A stretch of DNA of 64,000 nt from Moniliella sp. 'wahieum' (Eukaryota > Basidiomycota > Moniliellomycetes > Moniliellales > Moniliellaceae), in the NCBI GenBank assembly GCA_003971905.1, contig RSEE01000013.1, forward strand, positions 907,419 to 971,418, in the 5' to 3' direction. The notes beneath the pieces were generated by a model that was given only the letters and a program-made list of their open reading frames with translations, did not search any database and was not told where the DNA came from. Made by a program: the position numbers and the translations under genes. Of the stretch, positions 47,038 through 59,033 are shown piece after piece (position 1 is the first letter of the stretch; each line of letters begins with the position of its first letter).

Positions 47038-47439
47038 GGTGATGGTTTGATATCCGTGCACCGCTCGCTGTGGCTTCCACACGGCGAGATCATATGTCCT
47101 TGTCCATCATCTCAACACTTAGTTACTCCCATCTTCCCCGCCCCTTGGTCCCTCTAGAACGTCTAGCAAACGTGGATTAGACCCGAGAAAAAAAAATACT
47201 TCCGTCATCGATCATCTCTTACCGTAGCCTTCTTAGCCCACTGTGGTGCCGCCTATTGGCTTACTCTACTACCCCGTATCCATCTCGATCCGACACTATG
47301 TAACCCGCCAGCTAGAGACCGTGCCGTACACCAACCAGGGCGAAAGCCCTTCTTAGAGCCACAAGACCATACATAGAACAGCAAAAAAGGTTATCTGTAC
47401 TTATGTCCCCTTCGATCGCCCCATGACAGCGGTTACGCT
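47038..47439. other. Convergent intergenic region
   Basis: 3' flanks of the RidA and transketolase-like genes. Nothing else recognised. Confidence 0.5.
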
Positions 47440-49465
47440 TTAAGCAGGGAGCGACTTGATCTTTGATGATCGAGTCGGGGTCGAGGCCTTGATGGGGGAT
47501 CTGCTCCACAGTCCACCCGAGCCTCAATCGACGTACGAGTGGCCAAACTTGCCCGGGGCCAAGCCGCGCTCGAGCAACCACGAGCCAACCTTGGAGCCGA
47601 GCCCGGTCACCTTGTTGAACGATTCCACTACCAGCAGGAACTTGCCCCCACCCACACCTTGATCGCCTCCTCGTCCACTACATTCAGCGTCGACTTGTAA
47701 TCACACCCACCGTGATGCCTTCTTGCTTCAACTTGTCCACCGCATCCACCACGCGTACAGCATCTCCCCAAACGTCACCACCCATCCGTCGACTTGGCCC
47801 GGCGCACCACGAATGATATCATCCTTGCCCGGGACAAACTTGTAACCCTCGCCATAGAAGGGGTCCGATGTGCCCTCCTTGTACACCCACGGCACCTTGG
47901 CCCGCGTCGAGAAAACAAACCGAAGCCCCGGGTCGTAGAGCACCTTCTCAATCACCGCCGTCATCTGCGTCGGGTCGGCAGGGAAGTAGAGACGAGTGGG
48001 CACGCCCGCGTCCGAGAGACCATTGTCGGCAAACAAATTGTTGATACCAAAGTGGCACGTATTGTCCGCCATCTCGTCCACGCCCGAGTGAGAAAAGTGC
48101 GAGAGAACGTTGGACTTGTTGAGACGGGCCATGGTGAGCTCCGAAATGATCATCTCCAAAAACGCAGAAAAGGTCGAAAAGATACCCGTACGGTACTCGC
48201 CCGGGGGCAGGAAGGATCCAAAGCCAGCTGCCGCACTAAAGTTGCCCCGCTCACAAATGCCCGACGACCAAAACACTTCGGGGTGCTTCTGGTGAATCAC
48301 CTTGAGCCCCGTCGATCCCTCCAGGTCCGAGTCAATGCACAGCACCTTCTTGGCATTCTCCTCCTTCGACGTCTTGTCCAGCACCGCCGATACCGCCTCG
48401 CCAAACACGACCCGGTTCGCACCGCGTTCCTTCGAAGAGCCAATGTACGTGTACGGGTCCTTGCGCGGCTTGATGCCCTCCAAAATGGTCACCGCTTGGT
48501 CGTACCCTTCGCCCTTGAGGTACTCAATCGCCTTGGGCAACGGAATGACATCGTGACCGTGCGGGCTACCTTCAATGCCCTTGATGCCTGGCGCCATGGG
48601 CCGCTTGGTAATCACCGCCACGGGGCCCTTGGTGTTGACCGCCTGAAGAATGGCATCATACAAGCTGTCCAAGTCCTCGCCGTGTGCTCGCACAATCGTA
48701 AGTCCATGCCCGGCCAACGTCTTTCCCACATCGTACCCTTTAAAGTACTCCGACGGATGACCGGCAATCGTCACGTCATTGTCATCAATAAACAACTTGA
48801 CATCCAGTCCCTTGGCCACCGCCAAGCGCGCCGCCTCCGCATCGTCCCCCTCTTGCTCCGACCCATCCGAGCCCAGCATAATCGTAATCTTGTCCGAGTG
48901 CGCCGCCGCAACGCCATTCACCATCGACCACATGTGGCCCAACCGGCCCGAAGAAAACTTGACGCCGGGCGTCAGACCCAGCTCGGGGTGGCCCGGAAGT
49001 TTGCTGTCGGCTTCCCGATAGTACAGCAAGTGGTCTGCCGAAAAGGCACCCTCCAGAACCGAGAGCAGGTACTGCGTCGCGACACGGTGCCCAGCCTCGT
49101 CAAAAAACGTCTGGTAAAACTTGTTGCCATCAGCACCGGCAAAGAGCGAGAGCAGAATGACCACCTCGGGCACCGTGTCGTACGGTCCGCCCGTGTGGCC
49201 CGACACTGTACCCCCCACAACAAACAACCACACAGAGGTTAGAGCGACCTGGTTAGGGAGGAGGGGGGAGGGTAAGCAACGTACCTCCGCGCGCAGCTCC
49301 CGAGGCGGTGAAAAAGACAATCGCATCGCGCAGCAGCTTGATGTTGGCAGCGAGACCCTTCTTGTGCTCCTCGGTGAGCTTGGTGTCCTTGAGCGACAAG
49401 GGTACGGGCTTGTACTGGTCGAGGGGGATGGGGAACTTGGTGATGTCGAACGCTTTGAGAGGCAT
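47440..49465 (-). CDS. Transketolase-like thiamine-diphosphate enzyme
   Basis: Transketolases move two-carbon ketol units using thiamine diphosphate and Mg. Exon 1 (49465-49285) begins MPLKAFDITKFPIPLDQY and contains LLRDAIVFFTASGAARG. An intron (49284-49206) follows, then SGHTGGPYDTVPEVVILLSL. The cofactor-binding stretch is MLGSDGSEQEGDDAEAARLA followed by FIDDNDVTIAGHPSEYFKGY. In the pyrimidine domain, ESTGLK-like sequence, then SSGICERGNFSAAAGFGSFL and SHFSHSGVDEMADNTCHFGI, fit a transketolase-related central domain. The C-terminal domain continues after a break near 47750 (LLERGLAPGKFGHSYVD) and ends near IIKIKSLPA at the TAA at 47440. It differs from the canonical TKL1 type, so it may be the fungal transketolase-like paralogue; the substrate is not deducible. 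Confidence 0.85.
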
Positions 49466-51051
49466 GGTGGGCAGCGCACAAGTGTAGGTGGGGGCGAGGG
49501 AGGGGCTGCGTGCGCAGACGGTTGGGACGGGGGGGGTTAAGTAGCAGGCCAGGCAGACTGGCTGGCTGGGAGGGGACGGGTGCCGAGACGCTGACGCGCG
49601 GCTGTGGCCCGAGCGCAGCAGGGCGGGCAGTGGCGCCGAGCCGGGCGGAACAGCCGTCTGGCTGTGGCTCGGCGGCAGGCGTCAGGCCGTCAGGCCTCAG
49701 GGCGAGCTGGGGAGGGAGGGAGTACGCCGACTGAGTAAGTGGCCACCCGCACTTGCCAGCACACGGGCTGCAACACCACAACCAAACGCAAGCAGCCATG
49801 ACGTCATCCCCCTCCCCTCCCTCGGCCCCGTCCGCTGCTATCGACCATCGCTGCTCTGCTCCATGTGACGTACTCTCCCGGGGACCAGGGCGCTGCTCTG
49901 CTCCACTGCTTTCGCGTAAGCTGTGTGCCAGCTTCAGCGTCAGCTTCCGTGTCCGTATTATACGCCAGGTATAATTCAGTCGCTCAGCGCTTAGGCTCAG
50001 TACACTCACTACTTGCCTCTTGGATTACATCCGCGTGATTAGATGTGCGCCATCAGCAAGCACATCAGCCTTCAAGCCTTCAAGCCTCAGCGGCCTCGGC
50101 CTCAGGCTTCCTCAGCACCCCAGCCCTCCCGCCCTCAGCACTTGGCACCCATGCAAGCTCACGTGGCTCCTTCATCCTGGCCCCACTGTGCTTTGCCCCC
50201 TTGCCCAGGTTGCTTCTACACTCATCGCATAATCCATCCACTACCACCCCATCCACTCCCATCACTCTTACGTCGCCTCTCCCTAGCATCACCAGAACCA
50301 CGCATCACTATTACGAATCATTCATCACAGTGCTCCCTGCCCTCAAACCGTATATACATCCCCTTTCCTCGTCCCCATTCCCACCCCCCGGTTTGGCACC
50401 ACTCTGCTGCATCCGCCGTCCCCGCTCCCCTCTCCAATCTCATCTTTTACAAACGTCGCTCGTTCGACCGTAGACGTGGAGTATCCCACCTGCGCTTGAG
50501 CGCAGCCCATATACGCATGATACTTATACGGAGCAATAATAGTATGCCGAGAGAGGGCCAATGGAACAATCTGCATCGGGCCGATCTCCAGAGCAGACCC
50601 ACACCCACGGTGAGGGGGGCAAGACCAGCATTCTCGACTTGGTTGGTATCAGCCCGAGACTCGTTTGGCGGTTGGGCGCGCAGCAATCGGACGGCACTGC
50701 GAGTAGGGTGGCGAGATCGACGGGCAGCCGAAGATGGAGACCAGCAGACACATAGCAGGCACATTTGCCAGTTGAAATCGAAATTGCAACCCAACGCGGC
50801 GTTCTCGACGTCCTCGACGTTTTTGACTTACTTACTCGACGGACTCGACGTACACGGCATGGAAGGATTGAACGTTCAAGCTCCATGCTCACGTGTCACG
50901 CTGAAATAATGATAGCAGCCGCGGCGGAAGCGGCCCCGACGCGAGCGGCGACCACAACGAAGCGCACAGGGCGGTGCTGATGGATGGCCTGCGATGGCGC
51001 CTTGCACCGCCCCCTCCCCCTCCTCCGCGCCTTCCACCACCACCTGGCACC
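49466..51051. promoter_or_regulatory. Divergent intergenic region, transketolase-like / PP6
   Basis: 1.6 kb containing both upstream regions. TCAGGCCGTCAGGCCTCAGG lies at 49682-49701. AGGCCT and AAGCCT motifs occur at 50065-50110, relics of the palindromic repeats typical of the left half. Open frames here have no recognised domain. Confidence 0.45.
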
Positions 51052-52170
51052 ATGGGCAGCTCCCATCTCGACCAGTGGATCTCGCAGCTATGCGAGTGCA
51101 AGTATCTCTCGGAACCGGATATGGAGTCGCTTTGTGCGCGCGTCAAGGCCATCCTGATGGAAGAAGCCAACATCCAGCCCGTCTCGAGCCCCGTGACTGT
51201 CTGTGGCGACATTCATGGCCAATTGTGGGACTTGCTGGAACTGCTGCGCGTCGGAGGCCCGCCACCAGGCACGTCCTACATCTTCATGGGCGACTTTGTT
51301 GATCGCGGCTACTTTTCCCTGGAGACCTTCTCGTTGCTCATGGCGCTCAAGGCACGGTGGCCCGACCGGGTAACGCTCTTACGGGGCAACCACGAGTCGC
51401 GCCAGATCACACAGGTGTACGGGTTTTACGATGAGTGCCAGCACAAGTATGGGAATGCGAACGTGTGGAAACTGTGTTGCCAAGTGTTTGACTACCTCAG
51501 CTTGGCGGCCATCATTGATGGTCGGATCCTGTGTGTGCACGGCGGTCTCAGCCCCGAAGTGCGCATGCTGGACCAGATTCGTACCCTCTCCCGTGCCCAG
51601 GAAATCCCGCACGAAGGCGCCTTTTGTGATTTGATGTGGTCCGACCCGGAGGAGATGGACACGTGGGCCATGTCCCCCCGCGGTGCAGGATGGCTGTTTG
51701 GCAATACGGTTACCACCGAGTTCAACCATCTCAACAACCTCGACTTGATCGCCCGCGCACACAATTGGTGCAGGAAGGCTTGTACGTCCCTCCCCCCCCC
51801 CGCGCGCGCTGTGTGGAGATGAGACTCAAGGCTGACCGCTTGGAACCGGCTTAGCAAACTCATGCACGACAATCAGATTGTGACTGTTTGGTCCGCACCC
51901 AATTACTGCTACCGGTGCGGCAATGTGGCCTCGATCTTTGAGGTGCCCGACTTGCTCAACTTGCCTGCTGACAATACAGGCCCGCAAGCCGACGATGACA
52001 CGTTGAACGTGGGCAGTAGCAGGGTAGGCCACTCGGCCTCGCATGCTGCGTCGCTTTCGGAACCGGGGACCGAATCGGACAGCTTGTCGACCGACGCTCT
52101 CGCTCGCTCTTTTCTCTCTCTCCTCCTCCCCTACCTCTCTAGATTCCTCGCACCCATCTACGCCCACTAA
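51052..52170 (+). CDS. SIT4: PP6/Sit4-type Ser/Thr phosphatase catalytic subunit
   Basis: PP2A-like phosphatase of the Sit4/Ppe1/PP6 branch, acting in cell-cycle and TOR-linked control. The start [20 protein letters not shown] and [17 protein letters not shown] match S. pombe Ppe1 closely. Metal and catalytic motifs are present: [59 protein letters not shown] and [11 protein letters not shown]. An intron (51782-51854, GTACGT...TAG) lies after HQLVQEG; one C is missing near 51762. After VASIFEVPD the sequence becomes a Ser/Asp-rich tail ending at 52170, with no visible F-x-x-F...DYFL terminus of PP2A relatives. Either an intron or frame break hides the canonical end, or this protein has a divergent tail. 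Confidence 0.9.
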
Positions 52171-55100
52171 CCCTGCTTCCCCCCCCTCGCCGACACGCGG
52201 CACAAGTCCCCCTCGGCCCATCTTGGTTTCCCACCCCCATCTGCGTCCGCCGCGTCGGCGCCTGCATCCGGATCCGGATCCGGATCCGCGTCCCTCATTG
52301 GCCCAGGGCATTTTAAGATCTCTCTGCTGTGCCCGACACGGAACGGACCACGCCCAGTCGAATGGCCATCGCAGTACTTTCTCTGACCTTGGGCACGACA
52401 CTCGACACTCGCATGCATCATGGCCATCCACCCTGGCCCGTTCAATGGACCACCATATCTTCACCTTGCCTGGCCTGGCCTGGCCTTGCTTGGGGCAGTG
52501 GTCGGCGCGCCTTGTCAAACTGGAAGCTAGAGGTGTGGTAGGGCTTGAAGTATGACCGATCACCGTCAAAACGGTTAAGGGTCGTGTGGTCGGAGGGTTT
52601 TGGTGCTGGGTCGACTAGGTGACTGTTAGACTGGAGCCGCGGCCGCATTAGGGGGCCTGGGGAAGGGTTCGATCCGACTGTTGCATGTTACACCCATAGG
52701 ATATCCAGGTCATTAATCATTGGCCCTGTCGACTACAAAAAGGCGTGGCTCAGAAGCGGCGGGATGAGCCCCCACTTGCCTTAGTTGCTCCGAGAAGTGT
52801 CGATGTCTTGAAGGAGCACCATCCTTTTCTTTCAGAAGCAGTTCCAGTTGCTTCAATGTGATGAGATGATTTCGCGATGCCGCAATACCAATGCATAATG
52901 CATTACCCTTTGGCCCCCTTCTCCCACCATACAAGACCGTCGGGTGGTAAGCGGGAGAGCGACATACTCTGAGTAGCTTGCGAGTGTGCCCACCTCAAAT
53001 CCCGGATGCGTTTTCCTGTTTTCCTCCCACGTGCGGTCTCACAGTGCATGTTCTTTCAGTAGACCCCGACAAGCTCGCGCTCAGATTGGTTGCCACCGCA
53101 ACGCGGTCTTCGGTATTGCTCCTTTGGCTGCCATTGCAAGTGTGACAACATGTAGGCAACAGTATGGGACCCCCTCCGTTGACGCCCAGTTTACGTACAG
53201 GACTCTCCTTATGTGAGGGAGCTCCAGAACCTAAGACAAGCGCACAATCTTTCTCGGGCGCATACGTTCTCGCAATGCATTGGCCATGGAGGAAAACAAC
53301 GATCCACCACGAGGGGAGTAACTCCACTGAGGTGGACTACGGGGTGTGGGTTGAGTCCAGGCGGGTTGGATGAATGTTTATTGATGACGGATGGAGAGGG
53401 ACCAAATAGTTTTGGGTGGGAATACTCCCCACAACTAAGGAGACGATCAGGAAGCTCCTTCTCTTTGTAACTCGCTGACACACCACTAGACGTGTTGCCG
53501 TGAGATGAGCGCATGTGGAATCACGCAAAAAAACATGAGCTGCTAGTATGTGTCGTCCCTGACTAATTCTGAGAGAAGAATATGCCAATGTGGAAGGGGC
53601 ACACTCGAGCAAGTTCCGTTCTTCCCTTGATATCCACATGCGAATCAGGGTGGGACGAGAGAGGCATGTCACCCAGTCTATAGTATGGATACTTTGGACT
53701 CCGGGAAAACGAATTACGATGATGGGTGGGGTGTGTTTTCTCTCTCTCAAAGCCATCTCATACACGCATAAGCTTAGGATGGAAAAGGCGATCGCTCCTT
53801 TCATTGGGGTGCATGCGCCTTTTTTTCCCTCACATCTTATCCCACAGTGACTGTACCAGCCTCGGGCCACCCCTCTCCCCGGCTTCTCTCGCCCAAGATG
53901 AGCAAAAGGAGAGCATATGTGCTCGCATTCATATACTGGGTCCTTCAACCCCACTGCAGTATTTAGTAGGGGTCCATACCCTGGCATCGTAGCTCGATAT
54001 CTGAAGTATAGATCTTGGAATGGATAAGGTGGCTTTGTTGGCCCAGCTTGCCTCGTTCTGAAAATTAAGTGTCACTGGGCGCACATCCGTCCGTCTGATG
54101 GAAAATACGGATGGCCAGGGTTGAAGGACATCTGGCACCTACCCGCCCTCTTGGGACTATCGCTACAATTCCCACGAATCGCCTGGCACACGACCAATAT
54201 ATACTTTGTTTTCCCCGTTCACACAGCACTTGGGGGAAAAGAACCTTCCTCTCTCGCTCCAGAGCCTTATTCATACATGAGATGCCTGCCTTTGCGTCAC
54301 AAGCGACTCCCCCTCTTGAAAGAGCAGCGTCTCTTTTCCAGCTCGCAACTTTTCTTATCCTTCCTCGGGGGGCGGTTGACAAATAACCTGGTGCCTGTGT
54401 GTATAAGGTCATCTATTTGCACCGTGGAGTATCCTCGGTATGAAGGGGGGGGGGGTCTGTGACCATTCTCCCCCACCGGTTCGTTTTGCCTGCGGCGCAC
54501 TTGCCGCTCTGCCTTGACCGAGATAAGCGACTGGGTTGCGCACACGCCGTACCGACTGGTTACAGACTTTTGCCCTACGGTTCATCGCCCACGTTTTCCT
54601 AGGGTTTTGTCGTCAGGAAGGTTGCCTCCTCAGCTTGATTAGATGCATATGAGATCTCTGTTTGACGCCATCCTGTTGCACCGTGGCTGTTGTGAGTGGC
54701 ACTGCCCCAGTTAGGTAGATGTTGGTTTTAGGCTTAGCCTGCGTCGCGCGCTCTATCCGTGGCGCCTCCGCTTGGAGTTCTCAGTGTAAGCCGCACGTGT
54801 AGTAGAAACTGCTGGCGCATTCCTCTGTTCTTCCTTACTACCGCCACCTCTTCGCTCAACTCGTTACCTCGTTCTCCTCGCTCATTTACTTCTGGTAGCT
54901 CAGACCGCGCCGTCTGCCTGCCGTACGTCGCTACAATCCCCTCTTCTTCGCCTCATGTGATCGTCCCCAACTGATCACGATCTCGGCACATTTCACTCTC
55001 TGCAGCAGTGCTGCTTCCCCGTTCGTATCTCGTCTTAATCGCACACAGGAAGAAAGACCGGATGTTGTGGTGCCCCCCCCCCCTTCGCACATTATATGTT

Positions 55101-56312
55101 TGGCCGACCCGCGGGTCCTATAACGTCATCACAGGAACAGACATATTATGGGTACTGTAAGTAGGCCCGGCCAACTTGCCTACGACCGTCCCTGTTGCCC
55201 GTGTACCAGCTGTGACCTTTTTCGCTTCCACCGAGTTCCGCTGGTGCTTGGATTTGTCCCTGCCGCTCTCGCGGTGGAGGCGATGGCGTGACATGGCCGG
55301 CCTGAAGGTTTGGCCAAGTACTAAATGGGGTGGGGCGTGAAAGTTGAAGACGCTGACGCCAGTAGCCTCCAGCGGGTGGCCAGACAGGTGCCCTCGCGAA
55401 CTCGCTTCGCTTCGCTGGGTTCGGTGCAAACGCGGTGGGCTAGGGAGTGGTTGTTCTTCTCGCCCAGAGGTTGGTTGTGCAAGGCAGATCAGATCAATAG
55501 TCAGTCTCTGCGCCCCTTCCCCCTGGCATCAATGTCTCAATCTCCAACGTGTTCACCGTTGTTCAACGTCCAACCGCTGCGCGCACTCACGGCAAGAGAG
55601 AGGCCAATGCTGTTGACCAAGTTGGCCAGCTGCTTCCTGGTGCGTCTGCTGGGCCGAGCGGAGGATAGAGGCGGCATGATACATGCGTCTTTTGCCAGCT
55701 GTCTCTACTACGGCGGGGGGCACGGAATATGAGGGTGTTTGGAAGGCGGCCGTGAAACGCGGGCGGCGTCACGTCAGGGGGCAGCCCCGCGTGAGCATGG
55801 CGCGTGGCCAACGAACAGGGGCGAGGATGTGAGACGAGGCCTGGCCGGCAGCGGACATGCGCCAGGAGGGATGGGATGGGGGATGGGATGCGGGTGGCGT
55901 GATGGGGCGGTGATGTGCCGTGGAGAGGGGATGCTCGATCCGGTGCAACCGAGCAGAGCCGAGCGAGCCGCGGGGGCGGGCAGGCGGGCAGAGCGCCACA
56001 GTGCGGATGCTCCGGAGGCGGCAGGCGACACTGGGCTGGTGCGGGCGCCGACACAGTGGCGCGCAGCCCGCGGCAAGCCATCGGCGCTGCGGGCTGGGCG
56101 CAGGCGAGAGCTGGCTGGTGCTGGCTTCTGGCTGGTGCTGGCTGGTGCTGGCTGGTGCTGGCTGGTGCTGGCTCGTGCCGCCGCCGGCTGCTCCCCCGTG
56201 TGCGGCGCTGTGCTGGCCGGCTGACGCGTGCGGTGCGCCGCGCCGACTTGGATTTTTCTGCGCCCAGCCGCTCGCCAGCCGGCCTCCGCTCACCACCACC
56301 ACCCCTCCCCCC
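52171..56312. other. Long intergenic region before BEM1
   Basis: 4.1 kb without a supportable gene. It contains (CCGGAT)4 at 52266-52289, a C run near 55070-55083 and the GCTGGTGCTG minisatellite at 56112-56174. A short minus-strand frame near 55680-55600 (RKQLANLVNSIGLSLA, then GTGAGT) looks like a possible exon but has no family I recognise. The GC-rich 55750-56310 part gives long meaningless open frames on both strands. Confidence 0.4.
56112..56174 (+). repeat. GCTGGTGCTG minisatellite
   Basis: About six 10-bp units with one interruption (CTTCTG), about 140 bp upstream of the BEM1 start codon. It is responsible for the Gln/His/Pro/Ala-repeat open frames on the opposite strand. Confidence 0.9.
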
Positions 56313-59033
56313 ATGCGTGGCCTCCGCGACCTCCGCCGCTCCCTCACACGCGCGAGCGCGAGCGCGCCGCACAGGAGCTCGCCCGCTCCCCCTCCAGCAC
56401 CACCTCCTCTTCCCGCGACCACCACCGCTCCATCCACGGCGCCTTCAGCCTCGGCCGCAGCAGCAGCGCCGTCGGCAGCCCTCCGCTCGCCGTCTCCCCC
56501 CCCTCTCCACCGCCCCCGCCCACTCCGCCGTCAACGCACGCGACCCCCCCCAGCTCATCATCCAGGCCGTCACCTCCAGCGGCGCGGCGCCCCTCCCCGC
56601 CGGCTGCCTGTCCTACAATGTCGGCGACTTTTTCCACGTCCAGCATGAACCCCCTCCCACTGCCGACTGGTTCGACGCCGTCGACCCCATCCACGGCCCG
56701 CCGGCAGGGTACCCCAATCCGACTTTACTGTCCTCACCCGCACCACCCACCAGCCCATCACGCCTTCCTTCCCCCTGTCCCCCGGCGGAGCAACGACTAC
56801 CTCGCGCTCCTCCACCAGCATGTCCCACCTCTCCCCGGGCCACCACCCCGCCCATCACCCTCCTGGCTCCCATCCCGCCACCCGAGGCATGCTCGCCCGC
56901 GTCCGATACGACTTTACTGCAGAACGGAACGATGAGATGAGCGCAGCAGAAGGGACAGAGGTCATGATCTTGGCCCACTCCACCAAGGAGTGGTACGTTG
57001 CTCGCCCCTTGCCCGTGCTGACTACCGAGCGGAGCAAGGCCGACTGGGACAACCCACTGCGGCCCAGTTGGCCAATGCAGGCAAAATCGGCCTGCTGCCC
57101 GCAGCGTACGTTTCGCTGTGCGATCCTACCTCGGGTCGTATCCTGGCCGACCACGAGGCGGAGGCACTCGTCTTTACTGGCGTCATCCCGCCCGTCGAGG
57201 AGTGGAAGCGTCGCGTCAGTGCATTTACCTATGCCAGCCAACAGGCCCAGGCACGCCAAGCTCAGGACAAAACTCAGCAGCACACGCACGACCACGCTCT
57301 GCCCCCCCCCTTCGCATCAAATGCACGCCCCATCCTACCCTACTTCCGTCCATGCTCACCCCCCCCGTTCACACCCCATCCTCCCCGCCAGTCCAATCCC
57401 ATCCTCTCACCTCGACCGATCCAGAAGGAAAACCCTCTCCTTCCCCGGTGCCTTCTGCTGTGGGCGCGGCCGATGCTTTGATCGAAGGGGCTGACCCTGC
57501 GGAGTTGCTTCGCGCCGGCTACCTTCCTCCTGGCGGCAGTCCCCTCCCGACCGGTATGGTCACCTCGGCTCGGGTGGAAGGGGTGCACTTTGAGCAGGGC
57601 GACTATTGGTTCCGCGTGCGGGCCACACACTTATCTTGGCCTCCTCCCCCCGCTCCTGGTCCCTCCCGAGGCTTGCGTTTGGCCCATGGTGGACGTGTGC
57701 CCGCCCGGCCACCGGTCCCGGATGACGAATTTAATGAGGAGGAGGAGGAGGACGATTTGGAAAGGATTGATGATCTCACGCCTCCTCGAGACGAGGACCC
57801 GCCACTTCCCCAGCCCCCGGACGAACTGCCCAAGGCCCAGCCGGGGCAGGTGCATGATCTGATTCTCTACCGCTTGTACGAGGACTTTTACGAGTTCCAC
57901 ATTGCCCTGTTAGACTATTTCCCGCAAGAAGCTGCCTTGGGCCAAGCTGAGGCCCACCGCCTTGCCGTTGCTGATGAGGCAGGGGTCCGGGCCAGCACAG
58001 GGTCCAACGTGTCCGCATCTGGGTACAATGCCTTGCTACCTCAGGTTGACTCGCAGGGCCGAGCGTTCCTTCCGCTTATGCCGGGTCCGGTCCCCCCAGC
58101 TGCTCAGCAAGAGGAGCCGTCCCCGCCTGGAATCATCGATGCGGCGTGGGAGCAGCAAGCGGCCGACTTGAACCTGTACACTTCCCAGTTGACTGCCTTG
58201 CCGCTCTACATTTGCACGCTCTGAGCTGGTTCGACTCTTCTTTGAGCCCAGGCCCGGGGACGGATGCGTCTTGGTCAATTCCCCGCCTGATCCGCTTGCC
58301 CGCAGGCAGGCTGGCACACCATTGTATTCCTTCACACCGCTTCTTCGGCCAGCGCAGAGGGGCCCGAGGCTGAGCACTTGGCCCGCCAGCTGTCCAACAC
58401 CCACCTCGGTCCCGGCTCGGCCGTCAGATTGTCTGGCTCCAGCGGACAGCTCGACCCTGCCGCCCTGGGGGGGTTGGGCATGAGCCGAAACTGTTCTACC
58501 TCCTCGGGTGCTTCCACCTCCTGGCTGCCGATGCCCACCACCTCGGGCGCCGGGGCAACGAGGTATCCCTCCCTGGCAATCGAGGATCTCACACGACATC
58601 TACCTCCAAGTCTGCTTCCACCAAGTCGTGGGGCTCTACGGGTCGGGATCCATCCCGTTCAAGACGCCTCCCATGGCACGCGGGCCCACCGCACCTCCTC
58701 CTACGGCACAGCCGCGTCTCACACGCTGCAGCCACCTCCAACGTGGCGGGGGAAGCATTGAAAGTCAAAGTACTGCATTTGGGCACGGGCGATGTGGTGG
58801 CGCTGCGGGTACCAAGGGGTCCACGCTGGACCAATTGGCTCAACGTGTGCGCGACCGCTTCCCCCCCTCGTCCCACGACGGGGGTCCGCTGCAGCTGCGC
58901 TATAACCCGCACAACCCGTCTGCCCCGCGGCCGCGCCGACCAAGCCGAGTTGCTCTCGCTCGATTCGGACGAGGCTTTGGCCAGCTGGGCCGAAGGAAGG
59001 ACCAAGTTGACCCTCTTTGTAGGCCAGCAGTGA
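56313..59033 (+). CDS. BEM1: Polarity scaffold Bem1/Scd2 (SH3-SH3-PX-PB1)
   Basis: Bem1/Scd2 ties Cdc42, its exchange factor Cdc24 and PAK kinase together at sites of polar growth. From the ATG at 56313 (MRGLRDLRRSLTRAS) a Ser/Pro-rich leader precedes SH3-1 with LSYNVGDFFHV and DWFDAVDPI. SH3-2 reads ARVRYDFTAERNDEMSAAEG then EWYVARP (about 56890-57010) and IGLLPAAYVSL. The PX domain includes YWFRVRATHL, a long acidic insert DDEFNEEEEEDDLERIDDL, LYRLYEDFYEFHIALLDYFP and LPLMPGPV. The C-terminal PB1 (about 58757-59033) has ALKVKVLHLGTGDVVALRV, LDSDEALASWAE and ends TKLTLFVGQQ. The domain order matches the family exactly. Frame shifts every few hundred bases and some probable introns prevent an exact exon model. 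The acidic insert in PX is unusual. Confidence 0.88.

Noticed and set aside
52640..52700. GGTTCGATCC box-B-like sequence, possible tRNA
   Set aside because: The T-arm and acceptor stem do not pair and no A box is properly placed.
55590..55690. Minus-strand exon-like frame RKQLANLVNSIGLSLA before GTGAGT
   Set aside because: Attractive donor site, but no second exon or family could be identified. Noted only as a possibility.
55739..56437. Long open frames on both strands with Gln/His/Pro/Ala repeats
   Set aside because: They come from the GCTGGTGCTG minisatellite and high GC content. No domain, and mirrored on both strands.
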